From: Neoarius graeffei
Lineage: Eukaryota > Chordata > Actinopteri > Siluriformes > Ariidae
NCBI RefSeq assembly: GCF_027579695.1
Contig: NC_083572.1
Location: forward strand, 17,894,421-17,958,420
Length of the DNA stretch: 64,000 nucleotides
Direction of reading: 5' to 3'
Shown: positions 1 through 10,833 of the stretch, piece after piece
How the letters are laid out: each line of letters starts with the position of its first letter
Numbering within the stretch: position 1 is the first letter of the stretch
The notes under the pieces: model-generated
Database searches by the model: none
The model's input: the letters and a program-made list of their open reading frames with translations, nothing else
What the model was told of the DNA's origin: nothing
Program-made: the position numbers and the translations under genes

Positions 1-3000
1 TGGGGCAAGGACTGCCACCGGGCCTGTTTACGAGCCGCCACTCTAACCCCCTGTACTCTACCTGCCAGCTCTGCCCCCGACCTCACTAATGTCCCAGTGT
101 GTTACCACAGCCTTCGGGAGGTATTCAGCAAAGCCAAGGCCACTTCCTTGCCCCCTCACCGGCCCTACGACTGTGCCATTGATCTCCTCCCAGGCATTGC
201 ACCACCCAAGGGCCGTCTCTACTCTCTGTCCGCCCCGGGAAGGAAGTTGATGGAGGACTACATCAGTGACTCTCTGGTTGCTGGCCTCATCCGTCCATCC
301 TCCTCTCCCACCGGCGCTGGGTTCTTCTTCATGGGGAAGAAGGATGGATCCCTGCACCCCTGCATCGATTACAGGGGTCTCAACGACATCACTGTCAAGA
401 ACCGATACCCTCTCCCACTGCTTACCTCCGCCTTCGAGCTGCCCCAGGGAGCCACGGTCTTCACCAAACTCGATCTCCGGAATGCCTACCACCTGGTTCG
501 GATAAGGGAGGGAGACGAGTGGAAGACCGCGTTCAACACCCCCACCGGTCACTATGAATACCTGGTGATGCCGTTTGGCCTTACCAACGTGCCAGCGGTA
601 TTCCAGGCTCTGGTGAATGACGTCCTGCGAGATATGTTGAACAAGTTTGTGTTTGCTTTCCTTGACGACATCCTGATCTTCTCCCAAACCCTGTCCGAAC
701 ACACCCAGCATGTCCAGCAAGTGCTCCGTCGTCTCCTTGAAAACTCCCTCTTCGTCAAGGCAGAGAAGTGTGAGTTTCATGCCAAGTCTGTGGGGTTCCT
801 GGGGTACATCGTGGCAGAGGGGAGCATTCAGATGGACCCCGCCAAGGTCTCAGCAGTGACTTCATGGCCAGTACCAGAGAGCAGGAAGAAGTTTCAGCAG
901 TTCCTGGGCTTCGCAAATTTCTACAGGAAATTCATTCGTAATTACAGCACCATTGCGTCACCCCTCACCGCCTTGACCAGCACCAAACAGCCCTTCGTCT
1001 GGACTCTGGCTGCTAACGAAGCCTTTGCCACTCTCAAGGCTCGGTTCACCACTGCTCCCGTCCTCCGGATGCCAGATGCAGAGCGGCAGTTCATCGTAGA
1101 GGTGGACGCATCGGATGTGGGAGTCGGGGCAGTGCTCTCACAGAGGTCAGCGGATGACAACAAACTCCATCCCTGTGCGTTCTTCTCCCGCCGGCTATTG
1201 CCGGCCGAACGCAATTACGACATAGGCAACCGGGAACTGCTGGCGGTCAAGCTCGCTCTGGAGGAATGGCGTCATTGGCTGGAGGGGTGCGTAGTCCCAT
1301 TCCTGGTCTGGACAGACCATAAGAATCTGGAATACATCCGCACAGCCAAACGACTCAACCCCAGACAGGCCCGCTGGGCTCTCTTTTTCACCAGATTCAA
1401 TTTTACCCTTTCGTACCAGCCCGGATCTCGCAACACCAAGCCTGACGCACTCTCCCGCCAGTTCCAGAAGGATGATGCCCCCTCCAAGGATCCGGCTCCC
1501 ATCCTACCTGACCCCTGTATCGTTGCTGCTCTGACCTGGGACATCGAAGAACGAGTGCGGGAAGCCCTCCGTGACCAACCCAGCCCCAGTGCATGCCCTG
1601 CAAGTTGCCTCTTTGTTCCTGAAGACCTGCGATCCCAGGTTATACAATGGGGACACGACTCCCATCTGGCCTGCCACCCTGGTTCCACTCGCACCTACCA
1701 CCTGTTCGCCCAACGGTTCTGGTGGCCTTCTATGAGCAGGGATGTGCGAGACTTCGTCTGAGCCTGCCCTGCCTGTAATCAAAATAAGTCCTCCAGCCAG
1801 CCCCCTGCCAGTTTGCTCCAGCCTCTGCCCGTGCCAATGCGACCCTGGTCCCACATCTCCCTGGATTTTGTTACGGGTCTGCCCCCTTCTAACGGGATGA
1901 TGGTCATACTCACCATCGTGGACCGCTTTAGCAAGATGGCACACTTTGTTCCCCTCCCAAAACTACCATCAGCCAAAGAGACCACCCAGATCGTCCTGCA
2001 GTATGTCTTCCGCATCCATGGGCTGCCCAGGGACATTGTCTCAGACCGGGGGCTGCAATTCACCTCCTCTTTCTGGAAGGAGTTCTGTCACCTACTCGGA
2101 GCCACCGCCAGCCTCCCCTCTGGATTCTGACCCCAGTCCAACGGCCAGTCAGAACGGACTAACCAGGAGTTGGAGAAGGCACTTCGGTGCATGGCGTCAC
2201 GCAACCCTAGGGCCTGGTGTGAGCACCTGCTGTGGGTGGAATACTCTCACAACTCCCTCACCAGCTTAGCCACTGGGCTGTCCCCATTCCACTGCGTTTA
2301 TGGCTACCAACCACCCCTGTTCCCCAGCCAGGAGGGAGAGGTCACCTGCCCGTCTGCCCTCACCTATGCACGCCGATGCCACTGCACCTGGTCTCAAGCC
2401 CGCGCTGCACTCCTCAAGTCTGTCACCAGCTACTCCACTGGAGCCAACCGGCAGAGGATGCCTGCACCCACCTACCGGGTGGGCCAGAAGGTGTGGTTGT
2501 CAGCCAAGGACCTGCCTCTCCGGGTGGAGTCTTGTAAGCTGGCACCTCGGTTCGTTGGACCATTCCCGATCCAGAGGATAATCAGCCAGTCTGCTGTCCG
2601 GCTCCGACTGCCCAATTCAATGAGAGTGCACCCCACCTTCCACGTCTCAAAGATTAAGCCAGTGCACAAGAGCCCGCTGGTCCCAGCTGCACCTTCTCCT
2701 CCTCCTCCTCGTCTCATCGATGGTGGCCCGGTCTACTCCGTCCGGCGACTGCTGAAGTCACGGAGCAGGGGCAGGGGCCTCCAATACCTGGTGGATTGGG
2801 AGGGCTATGGTCCTGAGGAGAGGATGTGGGTTCCTGCTGGGAAAATCATAGACCGTACCCTCATCAGCACCTTTCATCGCCTGCATCCGGACCAGCCGGC
2901 CAACCGGAGGGGTCGACCAAGGGGTCCTTGTCGGGATGACGATGCGCCAACCGCTACTGTCCCCGAGTCCGATTCTGAACCGGATCCTGAGGCCATGGAC

Positions 3001-3024
3001 ACTGACCGGTCTGAGGAGTTCTAA
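1..3024 (+). pseudogene. Ty3/gypsy chromovirus pol polyprotein, two premature stops
   Basis: Frame 1 is open from the window edge, so the gag/protease part lies outside. In order it shows a reverse transcriptase (FLDD at about 658-669), an RNase H (VDASDVG at about 1102), the HHCC zinc-binding start of an integrase, the integrase core (SLDFVTG near 1860, VSDRG near 2040), a GPF-type C-terminal segment and a chromodomain (about 2730-2880, with YLVDWEGYG). That order is diagnostic of chromoviral gypsy elements, and the chromodomain would guide integration. Only two in-frame TGA codons, at 1759 and 2128, break about 1,000 codons. Both fit CGA-to-TGA decay, which is an inference. The rest of the frame is intact, so the insertion is fairly young. 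It is followed by a polypurine tract and the 3' LTR. Confidence 0.93.
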
Positions 3025-3097
3025 CCCTCTGCCGGGCTCCCCCTCCTCCCTCCCGTCTCGATGGGTTTGTTTTGGGGACTTCTGGGGCCATCCCTTG

Positions 3098-3109
3098 AGG
3101 GAGGGGTTC
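3098..3109 (+). other. Polypurine tract of gypsy element
   Basis: The purine-rich stretch GAGGGAGGGG lies directly before the TGTCATGA start of the 3' LTR, where plus-strand priming is expected. The inverted equivalent (CCCCCCCCTC) is visible at about 11847-11857 in the reversed related copy. Confidence 0.7.
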
Positions 3110-3544
3110 TGTCATGAGCTGTTTTCCTGCCACTCTCAGTGAGTAACCTTCCTACATTCTCTTCACCGGCCACACCCACTGCCATAATTCAATCACTACC
3201 CTAACCTATCCATGCTCATAGGCAATGAGCCAATCAGTGCCTTCACCTGCAGCCACTTGCAATCAGTGCCTCTGCTGTATTTTAACCCCAGTTCTCCAGT
3301 AGCTCTCTGCCAGATTGTCTGCAACACTCAGCGTGATAACCTGCTCTGTGTTCCTGCTACTCTGACTCCTGAAGATATTCAGTTCCGTCCGACTCTGTCT
3401 GCTCTCCAGCCCTGGTAACTCTGCGGTGAGCTACCAGCCTCCTGACTGCTACCTGCCACCACTAACTCCCCCATTCCCTTCCCTTTTATTTAATAAACTG
3501 TGGTTCAAGTGCATTTGGTCTCCTCTCCTGTCTGGTCCTTGACA
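3110..3544 (+). repeat. 3' LTR of the Ty3/gypsy element
   Basis: The LTR starts TGTCATGA and ends CCTTGACA (435 bp). It carries an AATAAA signal at 3492-3497. Its last ~60 bases match, in reverse, the outer edges of the LTRs at 5322-6110 and 10834-11843, so all three are one family. This copy lacks the 5S-like block of the 5322 copy. The 5' LTR is outside the window, so no target-site duplication can be checked. Confidence 0.85.
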
Positions 3545-4882
3545 GATGGAGAGATAGAGAGAGAGATGTGCAGAACGCGGTGATTACCCTTCATGTTTTC
3601 CTGAACAAAACTAAAAACAAATTGAGTTTTGCAATATTGCAATCTGAGAGCATTTAACATGTTTCAGTTAATAATTAAATCATGATTGCGTGCACATTTT
3701 TCTTCCTGTTAAAGTGCATCAGATGTGATAAGATCAGATGTCGCGAGCGTGTAAATGTTGCTCATAATCCTGCATCTGGTGCAGTGTGTTTGTGTGTGTG
3801 AGAGAGAGAGAGTGTAAAATAATGGGGGATTTGACAAACTGTCCAAATGTCAGATCAAATGTCATTTAAAAAATAAATGGGTTTCTTTTGGCACCACTAA
3901 TTCCCGTGTGGTCGTTCTGGTGGTGGTGAACACTTGATGAATCAGACTTATTATTAGTAGGTGACAAAATATGCCCGCTTCGTTTGCACAAACCTCACCC
4001 ACTGTTGCTTTAGATTTGTGTTTTTTCTTGGAAATTTGTGAACTGAATATTGTTGTATATGGATTTGAACATCCAAACACAACACAGCACTTTCTCACTG
4101 TTATTTTTGTAAGATTCCAACAACAATATCCAATCTCGGTGAGTAAACAAGCACGGAGCCAGATGAATGGAAATGATCCAGATGACTGGGGTTCCATCTG
4201 TGATGTCATGCGAGATTTGCCCTGAGGCAAGGCTGCCTTATTCCGGGATCTGGAAGCCGCGATTTATTGATAGTTTTGTGCTTGATAATAAAATAACAAA
4301 TAATTTATATTATTCCCCCCCCCCACTTTATTAATTCATTTTGGTTGTTACTAATGATGTATATTCATTTTAAAGCATTACAATAAGGCATTATCTACAC
4401 TTTAAAAAAGCAATATCACACTTGCAGTCATGCTGTTGTGCTACCTGTGGCCAATATTCACTACAACAGCACTCTTGTGTGATATTGCATAAACTTAGTT
4501 GTTTTTCCCCAGGATTTTCTCCCCCATTTAGTCAGCTGACCGCATCTTTTTTTTAGTTGCTCATGCAGTGTCAGGGCTGTAATATACTCAGAGGAAAGCA
4601 CTATCCACCAACTTCCATATGCAGAAGCTCACAGACACCCATGATTGACTGATGTGACCAGTGATTGATAGAAGAAAAAGAGTATGCTACCACTCTGTCC
4701 CTGTGAGCACGGCCAATTTTGCTGTCTTGGGCTCCTGGCCACAGATGGCTGTGGCAACATCGATATTTGAAGTCCAATCTCCAGAAGACAGGGTGAACAT
4801 AAACAGTTTTTTTTTATTCTAACAACTCTATTCAATTCAATTCTAAGTGCATTCTGAAACTTTCTTCTCCATTTAACATGGT
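3545..4882. other. Intergenic stretch, no gene recognised
   Basis: AT-rich sequence with a short GA-rich repeat near 3545-3570 and another near 3800. The minus-strand frame at 3862-4230 (122 codons) has no recognisable domain apart from a weak C-x(4)-C resemblance to a THAP start. I do not call it a gene. Confidence 0.4.
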
Positions 4883-5321
4883 TTAAAGGTGGAGTACGAG
4901 ACTTTTTTCAGGAGTATTTTTTACCATATTGCTTGAAAAGCTCCTCACACCCATGTTGCAAGCAGTACAATAGAAGGTTTGACCCAAAAACAAAATATTT
5001 TAATCCAGTCTACAGTGTAAAATAAAGGAAAAACGCCATCAAATCCTATCGAGGTACCGCCTCAAAATGATTGGATACTGACACGTCAATCAGACTGAAG
5101 CCCGCGAGCAGCCCGTCCCTTCTGTGTGTATGTGTGAGAGAGCGAGCAGCCCCTCCCCCAACCCGCGCGCTGCAAGCAGAGTGTCACACAAAGCGCAGGA
5201 TTTTCTCAGTGCGCTCCTTCCAAACAACGGGGATTTACACGAAAACGGAAGGAGATATTCACAAAATTCTTTCACAGTGAGCGCCAGAAGGCTCTCCTGA
5301 AAACACTGATGTAATTTTTTT

Positions 5322-6110
5322 TGTCAAGGACCAGACAGGAGAGGAGATCAAATGCAATCAAACCACAGTTTAATAATAACAGGGGAAAAGGGAGTTGGGA
5401 GAATGTGTGTGAAGTTCAGTGGCAGGAGGACTGAGAGGCAGGGATGGCTGGTGGGAGCATGGTGGCGACGTCTGAGGTCTCCCATCCAAGTACTGACCAG
5501 GCCCGACCCTGCTTAGCTTCTGAGATCAGACGGGATCAGGCGTTGTCAGAGAGGTGTGGCTGTAGGCTGACAGCACTTGGGTTTCAGGCAGTCTCCCAGC
5601 AGTAGTTCCTCAGCAGGCTGGAACACAGTCACAGATCAGATAGCAAGATAGGGGACAGAAATGCAGGGTCAGGTTACCGGGGCTGAAGAGTAGGGCTCCA
5701 GGCAGGGCTGCTCACAACAGGCTGATGGAGAGGCAGGCGAGCAGCAGGGCTGGGCAAGCTGGAGATCAGGTGAAGGTACAGGAGAGGCAGGCAAGAGACA
5801 GAGTCGACAGGACAGAAGGCAGATCAGGTTACCGGGGCTGGAGAGCAGACAGAGTCAGACGGAACAGAATATCGTCAGGAGTCAGAGTAGTAGGAACACA
5901 GAGCAGGTTATCACGCTGGAAGATGCAGACGATCTGACACTGAGGCTTGGGAGAACTGCAGCTTAAATGCACACAGGGGGGAAGCAGGTGATCGGCGACA
6001 GCCAATGACAGTCACTGAAAGTTAATAAGAGGAAGTGAGAGCGGGCGTGGCCGGTAATGCTGAGTGGAGATGTTACCTGAAGAGAGAAGCCCACAGGTAG
6101 GACCATGACA
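5322..6110 (-). repeat. Solo gypsy LTR (reverse orientation) carrying a 5S-derived block
   Basis: The element reads TGTCAAGG at the left and ends CCATGACA at the right, the reverse of the 3110-3544 LTR edges. It sits inside the TTAA element in a run of T (TSD probably TTTTT, ambiguous). At 789 bp it is longer than the 435-bp LTR because of extra tandem-like GGCAGG/CAGGAG segments and a 5S rRNA-like block near 5476-5568. No internal region remains, as expected after LTR-LTR recombination. Confidence 0.85.
5476..5568 (-). other. 5S rRNA-derived segment inside the LTR
   Basis: Read on the minus strand, this contains AAGCTAAGCAGGGTCGGGCC and then CAGTACTTGGATGGGAGACC, the A-box, intermediate and C-box regions of the 5S rRNA internal promoter, preceded by diverged 5S 5' sequence. 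About the last 20 nt of a 119-nt 5S gene are missing. It runs in the same direction as the LTR. It is a derived piece, not a working rRNA gene; whether RNA polymerase III factors still bind it is unknown. Confidence 0.85.
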
Positions 6111-6857
6111 TTTTTTTTGTCTGTAGTGTAAAAAATGAGGTCACTAGAGCGAGTTAAAAACGAGTGACTTTTCTGCCAAGTTTATAATGGCAGTCTATGG
6201 GGCTGCGCACCTGCCCTCTCCTCACTTTCAGGCTTCTCATTCAAAAACTGCAAGTCCTATCGTGTAGGTAGACACATTGTGTGAATCAGGACAAGTGTGG
6301 TTACTACTTTTGAGAAAATTGTGCATGTGGAGTGAAAATTGGGGCTGAAAACACAGTTTAAATGAGAAGGTTTGAGCTATTTTTCCAAGCTCTCTACACT
6401 CTAACTTAACGAGCTCCACTGGTGTGTAACGCAATAGACACCCATTATAAAGCCGGACTTTCTCAGGCTTTATAAGGGGGAGGAGGGGTGGAGACGTGGG
6501 GGGTGGGAGCATGGCGAGGGCGGGCGTGTTTCTTTTCAAAATATGGCTTGCGGGAACCGTTATTCCAAAATCTCATACTCCACCTTTAATATGCGAATAA
6601 TCATGATGCAACATCAATATGCAAATTCCTTCATGACATTATGTGTTGATATTTTTTGAACATGCATTAACTACATTCCCCTGAAAAGGGTTGGCAACGT
6701 CAGAAGTTTACATACAACCCTGATTTCCCAAAAAGTTGGGAAGTTGTGTAAAATGTAAATAAAATCAGAATGTAATGAATTGCAAATTCTTTTTGGCCTA
6801 TATTCAATTGAATACAAAACAAATTCAAGATATGTTCAGACTGATAAGCTTTATTAC

Positions 6858-7682
6858 CTTGCCCACTACGGAGTAAGCGGGGTGAGGTATTGTTTTCAGT
6901 CACGTTTCTTTGGGGGTTTTTTTGTAAATGATATTACGGGAAAATGGCTGGCTCAATTTTCATGAAACTTTCAGGATAGATTGGCATTGGTCTCAAATAG
7001 AACCTCCAACGTTTTGAGGGTCATCCGGTCAAGGTCACCAAAAAGGTCAAAATCATTTTTGTTGTGTCTACTGCCTCATATATAGGCGCTAGTAAATTCG
7101 CTTCACCATGTCATCGTACTGTAAGAATGTAAGTGTAATGATCACGCACTGCGCATGCACATACGTGTTCTGATTAACATGGCCGGTGAGTCTATACAAT
7201 TCGCTTCACCATTCGAAATAAATGGACTAGACTAAAGAAATTGCTTTCAGACATGTTTATGCTTATTATAAAAGGAAAGTGCGTTGCACTGAGCTCTAGC
7301 GCCGGGCCATTTCTGGGAAATGAGAGTTTGGGTCATGGCAACAGTGTGTGTATGTCAGCCTCGGTTCGGAGGTTTCAGTTTCGAAAACTGTAAGAGTAGG
7401 ATAATATAAAAGTACAGACACTTGATATATTTTACTTCTGTGATTTTTAAATTGTTCATTTTTGGATTACGCTTCATTTTTGTGGCTACTGCCTCATAAA
7501 GTAAGTATGTTTACTGTATGGACATGGCATCAGAAAACAATTTTATTTATAAGCAGTAGCCACATGTACCCATAGGGTACCTATTTTTTTTTTTTTGTGT
7601 GTGATATCTTCCTTTATATTCATCATAAGTGCTACTGGGTGAGCTTTGTTTTGCCTGGCAACACTTGTTTTTTTTTTTTTTT
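6858..7682. repeat. Unclassified repeat inserted in the Tc1 element
   Basis: This segment interrupts the Tc1 sequence between its left terminus and its transposase. It begins near CCTTGCCCACTACGGAG, contains CATGAAACTTTCAGG and a short motif (CTACTGCCTCAT) seen twice, and ends in T-rich tracts. Its wording resembles the 'gaatttcacgaaactt' repeats near 35220 and 37140, so a related non-coding family is possible. Boundaries are approximate and no gene is seen. Confidence 0.4.
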
Positions 7683-7805
7683 GTAAATATACACTCATTC
7701 TGATGCCTGCAACATGTTCCAAAAAAGTTAGGACAGGGTCAAGAAAAGACTGGGTAAGTTGTGGAATGCTGAAACACCTGTTTGGAGCATCAGGTTAGTT
7801 GGTAA

Positions 7806-9290
7806 TTGGAAAGGCTCAGTCGTTCTCAAGGAAGGATGGGGCAAGGTTCACCACTTTGTAAAAAACTGTGTAGGCAAATAGTCCAACAGTTTAATAACAA
7901 TGTTCCTCAATGTAAAATTGCAAGGAATTTAGGGATTTCACTGTCAACAATCCATATCATCATCAAAAGATTCAGAGAATCCAGAGGAATATCTGCATGT
8001 AAAGGGTGAGGCCAAAAACCAAACACTGAACACCCATGACCTTTGATCTCTCAGGCGGTATTGCATTACCATTGTCAGTAAATACAGTTTGTTGCTGCAT
8101 CTCCCATGCAAAATGAAAGCCATATCTCAGCAACATCCAGAAATGCTGTCAAATTATCTGGGTCCGATGTTAGGGTTTTGCTGGGATTCGAACCTGGTTC
8201 GTTGGTGTGATAATCCAGCAAACCCCCACCAGGGGGATGACTCAAATGCAGAGGCGTGAGGTGGAAGTAGAAAAAAGTATCAAAAGGTTTATTTATACTA
8301 TATACACTATATACAGGGCAAAACAAAAAAAACAAAAACAAAGAGTATAATCCAAAAGTTCAAAAAGAAAAAGGCAAAAATGCAAAAGCTCAGAAGATCC
8401 ACAAAACACAGTCACTACTAAATCCAAAAGAAAAGCAAAGTGCAAAACAAAGAACACGGTATAGAGGAAACTGGAGATAAACATAACAGCACAAAGACTC
8501 CGTGACAAGAGGACTGAACTCAGGGGTATAAATACACAAACTAATTAAGGACACAGGTGAAGATAATCAGGACAAACAGGCAATTAACAAAAACACAAAA
8601 CACAGGAACAGTGGCGGCCTCTAGAGGCCAAAATAAACATGACATGAAAAGGAAATAACAGCGGCCTCTAGAGGCCAAAGCAGTCCAAGTCCTAACATCC
8701 GAGCTCAACTGAGATGGACTGACACAAAGTGGAAAAGTGTACTCTGGTCTGATGAATCCACATTTCAAACTGTTTTTGAAATCATGGACGTTGTGTCCTT
8801 TAGGCTAAAAAGGAAAAGGACCATCCAGATTGTTACCAGCACAAAGCTGAAAAGCCCGTATCTGTGATGGTATGGGGGTGTGTTAGTGCCCATGGGATGG
8901 GAAACTTGTATATCTGTGAAGGCACCATTAATGGTGAAAGGTACATACAGGTTTTAGAGCCACATATGCTGCCATCCAGAAGACGTCCTTTTCAGGGACA
9001 TTCCTGTTTATTCCAGCAAGACAATGCCAAGCCATATTCTGCTTGTGTTACAACAGTGTGGCTTCGTAATAAAAGAGTGCAGGTGCTAAACTGGCTGGCC
9101 TGCCTGCCTCCCATTGAAAATATGTAGCACATTATGAAGTGCAAAATATAACAGTACCCAGACTGTTGAGCAACCGAAGTCATATATCAAGCAAGAATGG
9201 GAAAGAATTTCACTTTCAAAAGTTCTACAATTAGTGTCCTCAGTTCCCAAATGCTTATTGAGTATTGTTAAAAGTAAAGGTGAGGTAACA
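7806..9290 (+). pseudogene. Tc1-family transposase, broken
   Basis: An N-terminal helix-turn-helix part is readable at 7806-8009 (KIARNLGISLSTIHIIIKRF, a typical Tc1 paired-type DNA-binding domain). The catalytic part follows the solo LTR at about 8703-9290 and includes VWGCVSAHGMGNL and the DDE-region phrase FQQDNAKPYSA (D of QQDN). The frame is lost by the 530-bp LTR insertion and further shifts, and the final DDE Glu/Asp region is degraded (LPPIEN remains). It cannot encode an active enzyme. Confidence 0.85.
8168..8697 (-). repeat. Solo LTR with perfect 5-bp TSD
   Basis: TGTTAGG at the left and CCTAACA at the right bound a 530-bp block flanked by TCCGA on both sides (8163-8167, 8698-8702). 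Read on the minus strand it has an AATAAA signal (about 8285-8295, reverse of TTTATT) and ends like fish gypsy LTRs. It splits the Tc1 transposase. Near its minus-strand 3' end it holds GGTTCGAATCCCAGC, a tRNA T-arm/B-box-like string. Confidence 0.88.
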
Positions 9291-9839
9291 CAGTGGTAAA
9301 CATGCCCCTGTCCCAAAGTTTTTTGGAATGTGTCACAGGCCTCAAATTCAGAATGAGTGTATATTCACAAATCATTTTGAACATTAAATATCTTGTTTTT
9401 GTAGTATATTCAATTGAATGTAGGTCATACATGATTTGCGATGACTGTACAAAGCATTCTGCTTTTATTTCCATTTTACACAGCGTCCCAACTTTTTTGG
9501 AATTGCGGTTGTACGCTCATTATATACAGGAATGTCATGGCAATATTGGGCTTTCAATTATTTTTTGAACTGTTATTTTTCTGGGGAAGAATGATTGTAC
9601 AACATACATATTTAATAGAAAAATGCTAATAGATTAAAGTTTTAATTTATTTTGGGTTTTCTGAAATCAATACAGGGTCAAAAATATCCATTCACCCACT
9701 TAGCTTATTAATTCAGTGGTGCTGAAAGTTCCAAAATGTCTTAACTTTGTTAAGGCCTCTTATCTTCCTGTTAGTAATCATGATTGATTACAACTGGTAA
9801 CTTTTCTGGGCCAACATAAAAGGGGTTTGTTTCACAAGT

Positions 9840-10570
9840 ACAAGTTATTGGGAGGCATAGCCACTTTGCTAAGGTCTGGAAGAAGACCCAAACTGTAATC
9901 CTCAGGAACTTGGTTAGGATGGTCAGGAACCACCAAGGCACAGGCCTGTCATGAACTGGAAATGGCTGGAACACCACTGTCACTGTCTGTCTATAGTCAA
10001 GTAAGTTTTACATCACCATGGACTGAGAGGCTGCTGTCCAAGAAAGAAGCCCCTGCTCCAAAATCAACAGCTTCAAGTTTGACTAAAGTTTGCAGCTGGC
10101 CACATGTTTTATGGTCAGATAAGACAAAGATTGAGTTGTTGGCCACAATGACCAGGAGTATGTTTGGAGGAATAAAGGTGAGGCATTCAAACCCAACAAC
10201 ACAATACCAACTGTTAATCATGGTGGATGGAATAATGAAGGACAACCTCAGAATTCTTCAGCATAAGTTCAAACCATCAGCTTGAAACTTGGACAGAATT
10301 GGGTGTTCCAACAGGACAACAACCCCAAACACAGTAAGAATCCATCTGGTTGTGAAATGGATTAAAATGGCCTTCCCAAAGTCCTGACATCAACCCTATC
10401 AAAAATATGTGGGCTCTACTTAAAAGTTGAGTCCATGCCAGAAAACGCATACATTTATTTGAACTTCCAATTCTGCCAAGAAGAGTGGTCAAATCTCCAA
10501 CCAAAATTCTGCTAGAAGCTTGGTGGTGGCTACCAAAAGTGTCTGTTCAAGGTGAAGGCTGAATCTCGTG
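9840..10570 (+). pseudogene. Decayed Tc1-like transposase of the outer element
   Basis: The nucleotide layout (helix-turn-helix-like region near 9850-9950, then ATGGTCAGATAAGAC near 10110 for the WSDKT motif, GGACAACAACCCCAAAC near 10315 for QQDN, and CCAAAGTCCTGACATCAACCC near 10377 for SPDINP) follows a Tc1 transposase, but many stops and shifts prevent a continuous frame. It is bounded by inverted copies of a TGAAATCAA(T/C)ACAGGGTC-type sequence. Confidence 0.6.
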
Positions 10571-10833
10571 TGCTATATTTTTGACACTGCATGTATAATT
10601 TTGACCCTGTGTTGATTTCAGAAAACCCAAAATGAATTAAAACTTGTGCACCAAATTCTTGTTTTTTATTCTATTCAAGATGTGAGTCATTCCACCAAAT
10701 TGGTGCCATTTCCATCCCTAGAAAATTATATGTATAAATGCACATAAAAATGTACTTTAAAATACATTTTCTTATTACGCAGAATGTCCTGCACATTGAT
10801 CTGATTTCAAATTTAAGATATATAATTGTAAGG

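Larger units (their letters stand above)
4887..6585. mobile_element. TTAA-flanked non-autonomous DNA transposon, split by an LTR
   Basis: The element begins AGGTGGAGTACGAGAC and ends CTCATACTCCACCT, giving matching inverted termini, and it is flanked on both sides by TTAA (4883-4886 and 6586-6589). TTAA targets are typical of Kolobok and piggyBac superfamilies; the termini do not start CCC, which favours a Kolobok-like element, but this is tentative. Without the inserted LTR it is about 0.9 kb and has no transposase. Confidence 0.75.
6715..9511 (+). mobile_element. Tc1-like transposon inserted in the outer element's arm
   Basis: Starts CAACCCTGATT and ends AATTGCGGTTG, with internal AAAAAGTTGGG / CCCAACTTTTTT inverted ends, flanked by TA on both sides (6713-6714, 9512-9513). 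These are the ends of a very common fish Tc1 family. It carries a broken transposase and has itself been hit by a repeat (about 6858-7682) and a solo LTR (8168-8697). Confidence 0.85.

Noticed and set aside
58-780. 240-codon minus-strand frame
   Set aside because: Antisense shadow of the gypsy RT frame, with no domain of its own.
3862-4230. THAP-like gene on the minus strand
   Set aside because: Only a short Cys-containing string resembles a THAP start. The later zinc ligands and AVPTIF-type end are not seen.
5476-5568. Functional 5S rRNA gene
   Set aside because: The 3' ~20 nt are missing, the 5' part has many changes and it sits within an LTR.
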